From SIG437 sp045648985 (GTDB lineage Bacteria; Bacillota; Clostridia; UBA1381; UBA9506): DNA of 44,522 bases. Location of the stretch: assembly GCA_045648985.1 (NCBI GenBank), contig JAZROZ010000029.1, forward strand, positions 1 through 44,522. The letters are read 5' to 3'. How positions within the stretch are numbered: position 1 is the first letter of the stretch; each line of letters starts with the position of its first letter. Below are positions 21,231 through 31,600 of the stretch, one piece after another. The translations under genes and the position numbers were made by a program. Below the pieces are notes generated by a model. It worked only from the letters and a program-made list of their open reading frames with translations. It did not search any database and was not told the origin of the DNA.

Positions 21231-23306
21231 CTATTCTTTTGTTCTGCTTGAAATAATTTGTTCCTGAATGCTCTTCGGAACTTCTTCATAGTGACTTGGC
21301 TGCATTGTGTACTGGCCACGACCCTGTGTTCTTGAACGAAGTTCTGTAGCATAACCGAACATTTCTGAAAGCGGAACGAATGCTGAAATTGCCTGTGCGC
21401 CTGCACGAGCTTCCATACCCTGAATCTGTCCACGTCTTGAGTTTAAATCGCCCATAACGTCGCCCATGTATTCTTCAGGTACGATTACGTCAACCTGCAT
21501 GATGGGTTCTTTTAATACAGCATCACCTTTTCTGCAGGCATCTTTAAATGCCATTGAACCGGCAATCTTAAATGCCATTTCAGATGAGTCAACTTCGTGG
21601 TATGAACCATCATAAAGAGTAACTCTAACGTCAACAACGTTATATCCAGCCAAGACACCTGACTGCATAGCACCCTGGACACCTGCGTCAACAGCAGGGA
21701 TGTATTCTTTAGGAATAGCACCGCCGACAACTTTATTAACGAACTCATATCCGCTACCTGGCTCTAAAGGTTCAACAGTCATGAGAACGTGACCGTAGTG
21801 ACCTTTACCACCAGACTGACGAGCATATTTCTGTTCAACGTCAACTGTCTTTCTTATTGTTTCTTTATATGAAACCTGAGGCTTACCAACGTTAGCTTCA
21901 ACCTTGAACTCACGAAGTAATCTGTCAACAATAACCTCTAAGTGAAGCTCGCCCATACCTGCGATAATTGTCTGACCTGTTTCTTCGTCAGTATATGTCT
22001 GGAATGTCGGGTCTTCTTCTGCAAGTTTTGCAAGACCGATACCCATTTTTTCCTGACCTTCTTTTGTCTTAGGCTCAATAGCAACACGGATAACAGGATC
22101 CGGGAATTCCATTGATTCTAAGATAATCGGATGATTAGGATCACAGAGAGTATCACCTGTTGTTGTGTTCTTAAGACCAACAGCAGCAGCAATATCACCT
22201 GAGTAAACCTTATCAATATCTTTTCTGTCATTTGCGTGCATCTGAAGGATACGACCGATACGTTCTTTGTTATCTTTTGTTGAGTTTAAGATATGTGAAC
22301 CTGCATCGAGTGTACCAGAATATACTCTGAAGAATGCAAGCTTACCAACGAACGGGTCTGTCATGATCTTAAATGCTAAAGCTGCAAATGGAGCATCATC
22401 TGATGATGGGCTTTCTACTTCTTCACCATCTTCGTTAACACCCTTAATAGCAGGGATGTCAAGCGGTGATGGCATATACTCTACAACAGCATCCAAAAGC
22501 TTCTGAACACCCTTGTTTCTGTAAGAAGTACCGCAGAGAACAGGTACCATATCGTTTGCAATAGTTGCTTTTCTGATAGCACCTTTGATTTCTGCTTCTG
22601 TGAGCTCTTCACCTTCTAAATACTTCATCATAAGATCTTCATCTGTTTCAGCAACAGCTTCCATTAAAGCCATTCTGTATTCTTCTGCCTTGTCCTTCAT
22701 ATCTTCAGGAATTTCTTCCTCTCTAATATCTTTTCCAAGGTCATCATAGTAAACGTATGCCACATTCTTTATAAGATCAATTAATCCTTTAAATGAGTCC
22801 TCGCTACCAATAGGAAGCTGAATCGGAACTGCATTACATTTTAATCTGTCTTTCATCATTGAGACAACGTTATAGAAGTCAGCACCCATAATATCCATCT
22901 TATTTACATAAGCCATACGGGGAACTTTATAGTTGTCAGCCTGACGCCAAACTGTTTCTGATTGTGGTTCAACACCACCCTTAGCACAGAATACTGTTAC
23001 GCTACCGTCAAGTACACGGAGTGAACGTTCAACTTCAACAGTGAAGTCAACGTGACCGGGAGTGTCGATTATATTAATTCTATGGCCGTTCCACTGAGCT
23101 GTTGTAGCAGCAGAAGTAATTGTGATACCTCTTTCCTGTTCCTGTTCCATCCAGTCCATTGTTGCAGAACCTTCATGAGTTTCACCGATTTTGTGAACTC
23201 TACCTGTATAGAAAAGAATTCTTTCAGTAGTAGTGGTTTTACCTGCGTCAATGTGCGCCATAATACCAATATTTCTTGTTTTTTGGAGACTAAATTCTCT
23301 AGCCAC
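21231..23306 (-). CDS. fusA: elongation factor G
   Basis: Translocation GTPase, 691 aa, normal length. Motifs are AHIDAGKTTTTERIL (P-loop), DTPGHVDFTVEVERS and NKMD; domains III to V follow, with GMGELHLEVIVDRLLREF and the C-terminal LRSRTQGRGQYTMQPSHYEE. The start codon is GTG, with AAGGAGG 7 nt upstream. It sits between rpsG and tuf as in the str operon. Nothing suggests it is a paralogue such as a tetracycline-resistance factor. Confidence 0.99.
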   Translation of the reverse strand: MAREFSLQKTRNIGIMAHIDAGKTTTTERILFYTGRVHKIGETHEGSATMDWMEQEQERGITITSAATTAQWNGHRINIIDTPGHVDFTVEVERSLRVLDGSVTVFCAKGGVEPQSETVWRQADNYKVPRMAYVNKMDIMGADFYNVVSMMKDRLKCNAVPIQLPIGSEDSFKGLIDLIKNVAYVYYDDLGKDIREEEIPEDMKDKAEEYRMALMEAVAETDEDLMMKYLEGEELTEAEIKGAIRKATIANDMVPVLCGTSYRNKGVQKLLDAVVEYMPSPLDIPAIKGVNEDGEEVESPSSDDAPFAALAFKIMTDPFVGKLAFFRVYSGTLDAGSHILNSTKDNKERIGRILQMHANDRKDIDKVYSGDIAAAVGLKNTTTGDTLCDPNHPIILESMEFPDPVIRVAIEPKTKEGQEKMGIGLAKLAEEDPTFQTYTDEETGQTIIAGMGELHLEVIVDRLLREFKVEANVGKPQVSYKETIRKTVDVEQKYARQSGGKGHYGHVLMTVEPLEPGSGYEFVNKVVGGAIPKEYIPAVDAGVQGAMQSGVLAGYNVVDVRVTLYDGSYHEVDSSEMAFKIAGSMAFKDACRKGDAVLKEPIMQVDVIVPEEYMGDVMGDLNSRRGQIQGMEARAGAQAISAFVPLSEMFGYATELRSRTQGRGQYTMQPSHYEEVPKSIQEQIISSRTKE

Positions 23307-23366
23307 AATCTTCCTCCTTTCTTCAAATCTTTATCAAATAAAATGTTATTTACTTTATTATAAATC

Positions 23367-23837
23367 CTACCATCTGTAGTGTGCGAAAGCTTTGTTAGCT
23401 TCAGCCATTTTGTGCATTTCTTCTCTCTTCTTAACAGAAGCACCTACGCCACTTGCTGCGTCCATGATTTCAGCAGCTAAACGTTCTTTCATTGTTTTTT
23501 CGCTTCTCTGACGGCTGTAGATTGTGAGCCATCTTAATCCGAGAGTCTGACGTCTTTCAGGTCTAACTTCCATTGGAACCTGATATGTTGCACCACCGAC
23601 ACGTCTTGCTTTAACCTCTAAAACGGGCATAATGTTGTCTAAAGCCTGATTGAAAGCTTCAATTGGGTCAGAACCAGTTTTTTCACGGATGATATCAAAT
23701 GCTCCGTAAACTATTTTCTGTGCTGTACCCTTCTTGCCATCGAGCATAACATTATTTACAAGTCTTGTTACAACAACACTGTTGTATATCGGGTCTGCCA
23801 ATACTTCTCTTTTTGCAATAAAACCTCTTCTTGGCAC
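23367..23837 (-). CDS. rpsG: 30S ribosomal protein S7 (uS7)
   Basis: Primary head-assembly protein uS7, 156 aa. GTG at 23835-23837 is chosen: it gives the universal start PRRGFIAKREVLADP and has GGAGGG 8 nt upstream, while the open frame's ATG is seven codons earlier and lies before that site. Motifs ARRVGGATYQVPMEVRPERR and AFAHYRW are clear. In E. coli S7 represses its own operon from the S12-S7 spacer; here that spacer is long and structured. Confidence 0.96.
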   Translation of the reverse strand: MPRRGFIAKREVLADPIYNSVVVTRLVNNVMLDGKKGTAQKIVYGAFDIIREKTGSDPIEAFNQALDNIMPVLEVKARRVGGATYQVPMEVRPERRQTLGLRWLTIYSRQRSEKTMKERLAAEIMDAASGVGASVKKREEMHKMAEANKAFAHYRW

Positions 23838-23858
23838 TATCCTTCCCTCCTTCATCAT

Positions 23859-24077
23859 TATTTGTTGGATACCAAAAAGGTATTTAGTCGCTATAGCGAC
23901 GATGCATCTTTAGTGCACCACTTGGGGCAAGCCCCTTAATGAAATCACAGGTACTCGATTTAAAATCGTATGTGCGCAGTACTTTATCGGTCGGATTATA
24001 TCCAAATATATAAAAGACAAAATTGTCACTTATTTCAATAAAATGTACCAGCACGTAAATGTGATTTTGCTAAGAAA
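23859..24077 (-). promoter_or_regulatory. rpsL-rpsG spacer with several hairpins
   Basis: 219 nt, far longer than the usual gap. Short inverted repeats occur at 23869-23883 (ATACC/GGTAT), 23887-23900 (GTCGC/GCGAC) and 23924-23935 (GGGG/CCCC). A TATAAT on the minus strand (23995-24000) could be a -10 element, but I find no good -35 at 16-18 bp. A role in S7 autoregulation or a secondary promoter is possible. Confidence 0.4.
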
Positions 24078-24494
24078 TTATTTTGTCTTAGGTCTCTTAG
24101 CACCATATTTTGATCTTGACTGGTTTCTGTTAGCAACACCTGCAGTATCAAGTGAACCACGGATGATATGATATCTAACACCAGGAAGATCCTTAACTCT
24201 TCCGCCTCTGATTAACACAACACTGTGTTCCTGGAGGTTATGACCAATGCCCGGAATGTAAGCAGAAACTTCGATTCCGTTTGTAAGTCTTACTCTGGCA
24301 AGCTTTCTTAAAGCTGAGTTAGGCTTTTTAGGAGTCATTGTTTTTACAGAAGTACAAACGCCTCTTTTTTGCGGTGAGTTAATGTCGGTAGCCTTCTTTT
24401 TCAAAGTATTAAGTCCCTTTAAAAGAGCAGGAGCTGTAGATTTCTTAACAGCAGTTTTTCTACCTTTTCTTACTAACTGGTTAAATGTTGGCAT
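24078..24494 (-). CDS. rpsL: 30S ribosomal protein S12 (uS12)
   Basis: Decoding-centre protein uS12, 138 aa. The motifs MTPKKPNSALRKLARVRLTN and GRVKDLPGVRYHIIRGSLDT carry lysines at the positions (E. coli K42/K43 and K87) where streptomycin-resistance changes occur, so the sequence looks drug-sensitive at these sites. AAAGGAG precedes the ATG. It lies between the L7Ae-like gene and rpsG. Confidence 0.99.
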   Translation of the reverse strand: MPTFNQLVRKGRKTAVKKSTAPALLKGLNTLKKKATDINSPQKRGVCTSVKTMTPKKPNSALRKLARVRLTNGIEVSAYIPGIGHNLQEHSVVLIRGGRVKDLPGVRYHIIRGSLDTAGVANRNQSRSKYGAKRPKTK

Positions 24495-24560
24495 TTAATT
24501 ATTCTCTCCTTTCTTCAGAATTTTATATTAAAAAATATAAGCAAATTTTGTATGTCGTAC

Positions 24561-24803
24561 TTATTTCAGTATGACAGCGCAGGCAGCACCAACATCAATG
24601 CCGCATGCTTTTCCGAGCTCCTGTTTTGTTTCATAGAATTTTACAGGAACGTTTTTTTGATTGCAAAGCTCCAAAAAAGGTTCTTTCACGTGACAGTCAG
24701 TATCTTCTGCAACTATCGCATAGCATGCCTTTCCATCTGCTACTGCCTCAGTTGACTGTTTAATACCGACGCACTTTTTCGAACTTTTTATGTCACTGTC
24801 CAT
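24561..24803 (-). CDS. ribosomal L7Ae/L30e-like protein (YbxF type)
   Basis: An 80-aa member of the L7Ae/L30e/S12e family, which binds kink-turns in RNA. The fold is suggested by KKCVGIKQSTEAVADGKACY, AIVAEDTDCHVKEPFLELC and GKACGIDVGAACAVILK. Bacillus has the homologous YbxF gene at the same place, between rpoC and rpsL. The ribosome-binding site (GGAGAG) is weaker than that of the neighbours. Function in bacteria is uncertain; it may bind rRNA or riboswitch-type kink-turns. Confidence 0.85.
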   Translation of the reverse strand: MDSDIKSSKKCVGIKQSTEAVADGKACYAIVAEDTDCHVKEPFLELCNQKNVPVKFYETKQELGKACGIDVGAACAVILK

Positions 24804-24850
24804 TTAGTTTCACTCTCCGATAAAATATATAAGCATGTAACTGCAAGGCC

Positions 24851-24879
24851 TGTCATCTTCCTTTTTTCGAAAGATGACA
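24851..24879. terminator. hairpin between rpoC and the L7Ae-like gene
   Basis: Inverted repeat TGTCATCTT/AAGATGACA with an 11-nt loop, located after rpoC. There is no clear T-run on the minus strand, so it is a processing or partial-termination site at best, which would still allow rpsL-rpsG-fusA-tuf to be co-transcribed. Confidence 0.4.
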
Positions 24880-24929
24880 CACCTTACCGAATTATTTTAC
24901 CATAACAGATGCATTATGTCAATAATTTT

Positions 24930-27900
24930 TTATTCTACCGTTGTTTCATCTGAAATCTCGCTGTCAGGAATAACGTTTGAGCCTATATAGTCACTATTGT
25001 CTAAAACGAATGAGCTAAGTAAGCCCTCTTCCTTTTCTGTAGCTTTAGCCGCAGGTACGATTTCTGTATTTCTGTACTTTGTCATACCCGTTCCGGCAGG
25101 AACTAACTTACCAATAATAACGTTTTCTTTAAGACCAACGAGTGGGTCAATCTTACCTTTTGTTGCAGCTTCTGTAAGAACTCTTGTTGTTTCCTGGAAT
25201 GAAGCGGCAGAAAGGAATGAATCCGTTGTAAGTGAAGATTTTGTGATACCCAGGATAATTCTTGTGCAAGTTGCAGGATTTTTACCCTGACTTACTAATT
25301 CTTCATTTACACTTTCAAATTCCACAAGGTCAACAAGTGAGCCTGTTAGGAAGTTACTGTCACCTGCATCTTCTATTCTTACACGTCTTAACATCTGTCT
25401 TACGATTACTTCAATATGTCTGTCGTTGATGTCAACACCCTGTAATCTGTAAACTCTCTGAACCTCCTGAATCAAGTAAAGCTGAACAGCTGTTACGTCC
25501 TTGATTCTTAAGATATCATGAGGATTGATGCTACCTTCTGTTAACTCGTCACCCTTTTCTACGATATCTCCTTCAGAAACTTTAAGTCTTGAGCCGTAAG
25601 GAATGAGATATGTTCTTGCATCGCCGTTTTCATCATCTTTGATAACAAGTTCACGTTTTTTCTTGCTCTCCACTATGCTAACTTTACCGCTGATTTCTGC
25701 GATAATTGCAAGTCCCTTCGGCTTACGTGCTTCAAACAATTCTTCAACACGGGGAAGACCCTGTGTGATATCGTCACCGGCAACACCGCCGGTATGGAAC
25801 GTTCTCATTGTGAGCTGTGTACCAGGTTCACCGATTGACTGAGCAGCAATAATACCAACTGCTTCTCCAACAGGAACAGGATCGCCTGATGCAAGGTTTG
25901 AACCATAACATTTTGAACAGATACCAACCTTTGCCTGACAAGTGAGAACTGAGCGGATAACTGCTCTTTCTACACCTGCATCTACAATCTTTCTTGCCAA
26001 ATCTTCAGTAATGAGCTGATTTCTCTCTGCTAAAACTTCACCTGTTTTTGGATGAACGATAGGCTCTGCTGCATATCTGCCGTTTAATCTGTCAAAGAGA
26101 CCTTCGATTAATTCACGGCCATCTTTGATGTCAAATACTTCGATACCCCTTGTAGTACCACAGTCATCCTCACGGATGATAACCTCCTGGCTGACATCAA
26201 CAAGTCTTCTTGTGAGATATCCTGAGTCTGCAGTTCTGAGCGCAGTATCTGCAAGACCTTTACGCGCACCGTGTGATGAAATGAAATATTCAAGCACGTT
26301 AAGACCTTCACGGAAGTTAGCTCTGATTGGGATTTCGATAACTTTACCTGATGTGTCATTCATAAGACCACGCATACCTGCAAGCTGTCTGATCTGGTTC
26401 TTGCTACCACGGGCTCCTGAATGAGCCATCATGTAAATAGGATTGAATTTATCAAGGTTAGACATTAAGGCGTCTGTAACCTTATCATTTGTTTCAGTCC
26501 ATGTCTGAATTACTAAGTTATATCTTTCTTCGTCTGAGATAAGACCACGCATATAGTCCTTTGTAATCTTATCAACTGCAGCTTCAGCTTCTTTTAAGTA
26601 TCCTTTCTTCTCTTCAGGTACTTTCATATCATCAACACCAACAGTGATAGCACCACGTGTTGAGAATTTAAAGCCGAGAGCTTTGATGTTATCAAGCACT
26701 TCTGCAGTTTCAGTAAGGCCGTGAGCACGGATACATTTATCAACAATTTTACCTAATTCTTTCTTTGTTGTTAAGAAATCAATCTCAAGCTTGAAGATAT
26801 TTTCAGGATTAGTTCTGTCAACAAATCCCAAATCTTGCGGAACTTTCTCGTTGAATATAAGTCGACCTACAGTTGCGTCAATCATTTTTTCAACGATTTC
26901 GCCATCAATTTCTTTTCTGATTCTTACTTTAATAGGAGCATGGAGGCCCACAATCTTGTTTTCGTATGCTAAGATTGCTTCGTTCGGGCTTGCAAATGAT
27001 TTACCTGCACCAATCTCATTTTCATTATCTATTGTAAGATAGTAAGCACCCAATACCATATCCTGAGTAGGAACTGTTACAGGACGTCCGTCCTGTGGTT
27101 TTAAGAGGTTGTTAGCAGAAAGCATCAAGAATCTTGCTTCTGCCTGAGCCTCAGGTGAAAGCGGAACGTGAACAGCCATCTGGTCACCGTCGAAGTCAGC
27201 ATTATATGCTGTACATACGAGCGGATGAAGCTTTAAGGCACGTCCTTCAACCAAAATCGGCTCAAACGCCTGAATACCAAGTCTGTGAAGTGTAGGTGCA
27301 CGGTTTAAAAGCACCGGATGTTCTTTAATTACATCCTCTAAAACATCCCAGACCTCAGGCTTAACTCTTTCTACCATACGTTTAGCACTCTTTATATTAT
27401 GTGCCAAGCCGTCATTTACAAGTTTTTTCATTACAAAAGGCTTAAAGAGCTCGATTGCCATTTCTTTTGGCAGACCGCACTGATATATCTTAAGCTCAGG
27501 ACCTACAACGATAACCGAACGTCCTGAATAGTCAACACGTTTACCTAATAGGTTCTGTCTGAATCTACCCTGCTTACCCTTTAACATATCAGAAAGTGAT
27601 TTTAATGCTCTGTTTCCTGGACCTGTAACAGGACGACCACGTCTGCCGTTGTCAATTAATGCGTCAACAGCTTCCTGAAGCATTCTCTTTTCATTTCTTA
27701 CAATAATTTCAGGTGCACCGAGATCTAAAAGTCTCTTTAAGCGGTTATTTCTGTTTATTACTCTTCTGTATAAATCATTTAAATCTGATGTTGCAAAACG
27801 TCCACCGTCAAGCTGTACCATAGGACGAAGGTCCGGCGGAATAACCGGAATAGCATCGAGTATCATCCATTCAGGTTTATTTCCTGAAAGTCTGAATGCT

Positions 27901-28556
27901 TCAACAACTTCAAGTCTTTTTAAGAGTCTTATTTTCTTCTGACCTGTAGCGCCCTCTAAATCTAGCTTTAATTCCTTAGAAAGTTCTTCTAGGTCAATTT
28001 CCTGCAGAAGCTCTTTAATCGCTTCTGCACCCATACCTACTCTGAATCTGTCGCCGTATTTTTCTGTGAATTCACGGTATTCCTTTTCAGAAAGGATTTG
28101 TTTTTTCATAAGCTCTGTTCTCGCACCCGGATCAATTACAACATAGGATGCAAAATACAAAACATTTTCAAGCATACGTGGAGTCATATCTAAAAGAAGT
28201 CCCATTCTTGTCGGTATTCCTTTAAAATACCAGATATGAGAAACAGGGGCTGCAAGCTCAATGTGACCCATCCTTTCACGTCTTACTCTCGCACGTGTAA
28301 CTTCAACACCGCAACGATCGCAGACAATTCCTTTATGTCTTATTCTTTTATATTTTCCACAATGACACTCCCAGTCCTTTGTAGGTCCGAATATACGTTC
28401 ACAAAACAGTCCGTCACGTTCGGGCTTTAAAGTTCTGTAGTTTATTGTCTCTGGCTTTTTTACTTCACCGCAAGACCAGCTTCTGATCATATCCGATGAT
28501 GCAAGGCCTATTTTTATCGCTTCAAATGTACTCTCTGACAACAGTACCATCTCCAT
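24930..28556 (-). CDS. rpoC: DNA-directed RNA polymerase beta' subunit
   Basis: Beta' subunit, 1208 aa, of Firmicutes type. Near the N-terminus the zinc ribbon has four cysteines (CHCGKYKRIRHKGIVCDRCG). The catalytic magnesium loop is YNADFDGDQMAVHVPL, and the bridge-helix region includes GARKGLADTALRTADSGYLT. A second cysteine cluster (CQAKVGICSKCYG) is present downstream. The start is uncertain: the ATG at 28556 lacks a good ribosome-binding site, while a TTG five codons on has GGAG 9 nt upstream. It lies 49 nt after rpoB. Confidence 0.98.
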   Translation of the reverse strand: MEMVLLSESTFEAIKIGLASSDMIRSWSCGEVKKPETINYRTLKPERDGLFCERIFGPTKDWECHCGKYKRIRHKGIVCDRCGVEVTRARVRRERMGHIELAAPVSHIWYFKGIPTRMGLLLDMTPRMLENVLYFASYVVIDPGARTELMKKQILSEKEYREFTEKYGDRFRVGMGAEAIKELLQEIDLEELSKELKLDLEGATGQKKIRLLKRLEVVEAFRLSGNKPEWMILDAIPVIPPDLRPMVQLDGGRFATSDLNDLYRRVINRNNRLKRLLDLGAPEIIVRNEKRMLQEAVDALIDNGRRGRPVTGPGNRALKSLSDMLKGKQGRFRQNLLGKRVDYSGRSVIVVGPELKIYQCGLPKEMAIELFKPFVMKKLVNDGLAHNIKSAKRMVERVKPEVWDVLEDVIKEHPVLLNRAPTLHRLGIQAFEPILVEGRALKLHPLVCTAYNADFDGDQMAVHVPLSPEAQAEARFLMLSANNLLKPQDGRPVTVPTQDMVLGAYYLTIDNENEIGAGKSFASPNEAILAYENKIVGLHAPIKVRIRKEIDGEIVEKMIDATVGRLIFNEKVPQDLGFVDRTNPENIFKLEIDFLTTKKELGKIVDKCIRAHGLTETAEVLDNIKALGFKFSTRGAITVGVDDMKVPEEKKGYLKEAEAAVDKITKDYMRGLISDEERYNLVIQTWTETNDKVTDALMSNLDKFNPIYMMAHSGARGSKNQIRQLAGMRGLMNDTSGKVIEIPIRANFREGLNVLEYFISSHGARKGLADTALRTADSGYLTRRLVDVSQEVIIREDDCGTTRGIEVFDIKDGRELIEGLFDRLNGRYAAEPIVHPKTGEVLAERNQLITEDLARKIVDAGVERAVIRSVLTCQAKVGICSKCYGSNLASGDPVPVGEAVGIIAAQSIGEPGTQLTMRTFHTGGVAGDDITQGLPRVEELFEARKPKGLAIIAEISGKVSIVESKKKRELVIKDDENGDARTYLIPYGSRLKVSEGDIVEKGDELTEGSINPHDILRIKDVTAVQLYLIQEVQRVYRLQGVDINDRHIEVIVRQMLRRVRIEDAGDSNFLTGSLVDLVEFESVNEELVSQGKNPATCTRIILGITKSSLTTDSFLSAASFQETTRVLTEAATKGKIDPLVGLKENVIIGKLVPAGTGMTKYRNTEIVPAAKATEKEEGLLSSFVLDNSDYIGSNVIPDSEISDETTVE

Positions 28557-28605
28557 TCCGATTTTGATAATTTCAGGTGTTAATAATGAATCTGCTTAAA
28601 TGACA

Positions 28606-31600
28606 TTATAACAGATCCAGGTCATCGACAAAATCTGTACCTTCTTCATCATCGATTTCATCTTCGAATTCATCATCGTCTGTCTCGTCAATAATCTCTT
28701 CTGAGTCGATTTCATCTTCAATTTCATCGTCAATTTCGTCGATTTCATCTTCGCCTTCTTCGAAATCATCGTCGGCGCCCATATCTATATCAATAAATGC
28801 GGCGTCGTCCTTAATATACATACCTGCGTTTGTCGGCTCTTCATCATAAGAATCCTTAAGCTCGATTTCTTCCATGTTTTCATCAAGAACTCTCATATCA
28901 AGACACAAGCTCTGGAGCTCTTTCATAAGAACCTTAAACGATTCCGGAACACCCGGTTTTGAAACGCTTTCGCCTTTAACGATTGATTCATAAGTCTTAA
29001 CACGTCCTACAATATCGTCAGACTTAACAGTGAGAATTTCCTGAAGTGTATAAGCTGCGCCGTAAGCTTCGAGCGCCCAAACTTCCATTTCACCGAATCT
29101 TTGTCCGCCGAACTGAGCTTTACCACCAAGCGGCTGCTGAGTAACGAGTGAGTACGGACCTGTTGAACGAGCGTGAATCTTGTCATCAACAAGATGGGCA
29201 AGCTTTAATATATACATTATACCAACAGTAACACGGTTATCAAACGGCTCACCTGTTCTTCCATCATAGAGAACAGTTTTACCATCACGGTCAACCCCCG
29301 CCTGTTCCAATGTATTCATAATGTCAACCTCGCTCGCACCGTCAAATACCGGTGTTGCAATCTTCCATCCAAGCTCACGTGCTGCTCTTCCCAAGTGAAC
29401 CTCTAAAACCTGACCGATGTTCATACGTGAGGGAACGCCAAGCGGGTTTAATACGATTTCAAGCGGTGTACCATCAGGTAAGAATGGCATATCCTCTTCA
29501 GGAAGAATACGTGAGATAACACCCTTGTTACCGTGACGTCCTGCCATTTTGTCACCAACAGAAATCTTTCTCTTCTGTGCTATATAGCATCTTACTAACT
29601 GATTAACTCCAGGTGGAAGTTCATCACCTTTTTCACGGTCAAATACGATAACATCAACGATGATACCTGCTTCACCATGCGGAACTTTAAGTGATGTATC
29701 TCTTACTTCACGCGCTTTTTCACCAAAGATTGCACGAAGGAGTCTTTCCTCTGCAGTGAGCTCAGTTTCACCCTTAGGTGTTACTTTACCAACTAAGATA
29801 TCACCTGAGCGAACTTCAGCACCAATTCTTATGATACCTCTTTCGTCAAGGTCTTTTAGAGCATCCTCACCAACGTTTGGAATATCACGTGTGATTTCTT
29901 CTGCACCGAGTTTTGTATCTCTTGCTTCGCACTCATATTCTTCAATATGGATAGAAGTTAAGATATCATCTCTTACAAGCTTTTCGTTTACGAGCATAGC
30001 ATCCTCGTAGTTATAACCTTCCCAGGTCATAAAGCCGATTAAAAGGTTTCTTCCGAGTGCTATTTCACCCTTATCAGTTGAAGGACCGTCTGCGATGATG
30101 TCGCCTTTTTTAACTTCCTCGCCCTGAGCTACGATAGGCTTCTGATTTATACATGTTCCCTGGTTGGAACGTGTGAACTTAATGAGTTTATAAGTATCAA
30201 TAGTGCCTGTCTTTTTCTGTTTAATTACGATTTCGTCAGCACTTACCTTCTGAACTACACCGTCAGCTTTTGCTAAAACAACAACACCTGAGTCTTTAGC
30301 CGCTTTATATTCCATACCTGTTCCGATAATCGGAGAGTCTGTTCTCAGAAGCGGAACTGCCTGACGCTGCATGTTAGAACCCATGAGCGCACGGTTAGCG
30401 TCATCATTTTCCAAGAACGGAATCATCGCTGTAGCAACAGATACAACCTGCTTCGGCGAAACGTCCATATAGTCAATCTTGCTTGGAGCAACTTCTAGGA
30501 ACTGATCCTTAAAGCGAGCTGTAATTTTCTTTTCAATGAATCTGCCTTCTTCGTCAACCGGCTCAGATGCCTGAGCTACAACAAATTCGTCTTCGACATC
30601 TGCTGTCATATATACAATCTCATCTGTAACTTTACCTGTTTCTTTATCTATCTTTCTGTATGGAGCTTCAATGAAACCATATTCGTTGATTCTTGCATAC
30701 GTACTAAGTGATGAAATAAGACCGATGTTCGGACCTTCAGGTGTTTCAATCGGACACATTCTTGAATAGTGAGAATAGTGAACGTCACGAACCTCAAAGC
30801 CTGCTCTGTCACGTGATAAACCACCGGGACCGAGAGCTGAAAGTCTTCTCTTATGTGTAAGCTCTGAAAGCGGATTAAGCTGATCCATGAACTGTGAAAG
30901 CTGTGATGAACCGAAGAACTCTTTGATTGTTGCAACAACAGGACGGATGTTAATTAAAGCCTGCGGTGTAACAATATCTAGATCCTGAATGGTCATTCTT
31001 TCTCTTACAACACGTTCCATTCTTGATAAACCGATTCTGAACTGATTCTGCAGAAGCTCACCAACACAGCGGAGTCTTCTGTTACCTAAATGGTCGATAT
31101 CGTCAGTTGTTCCCACACCATATAAAAGACCAATCTGGTAGTTGATTGATGAGAAGATGTCCTCTTTTGTAATATGTCTTGGAACAAGCTCTTCTTCTCT
31201 TGCTTTGATTGCTTCCTTAATTTCTTCTTCAGTTTCATACTGCTCTAAAATTTCAGAAAGAACACCATAGTTAACTTTTTCTTTTATACCTAAATCAGTT
31301 ACATCAAAATCTACAAATCTTGCTAAATCTACTGTGTTGTTAGAGAATACTACGATGTTTTTACCATTAACATCAATGATAACACGGTTTACACCTGCAG
31401 CTTCTATCTCTTCTGCCTTCTCTCGTGAGATATACTCGCCTGCCTCGAGCATTACCTCGCCTGTCTGCGGGTCAGCTATAGCTTCTACTGCATTATAGCC
31501 TGTGATTCTCTGCGAAATTGCAAGCTTCTTATTATATTTATATCTGCCGACTTTGTTTAAGTCATAACGTTTAGCATCGAACAAAAGACCCATTAAAAGT

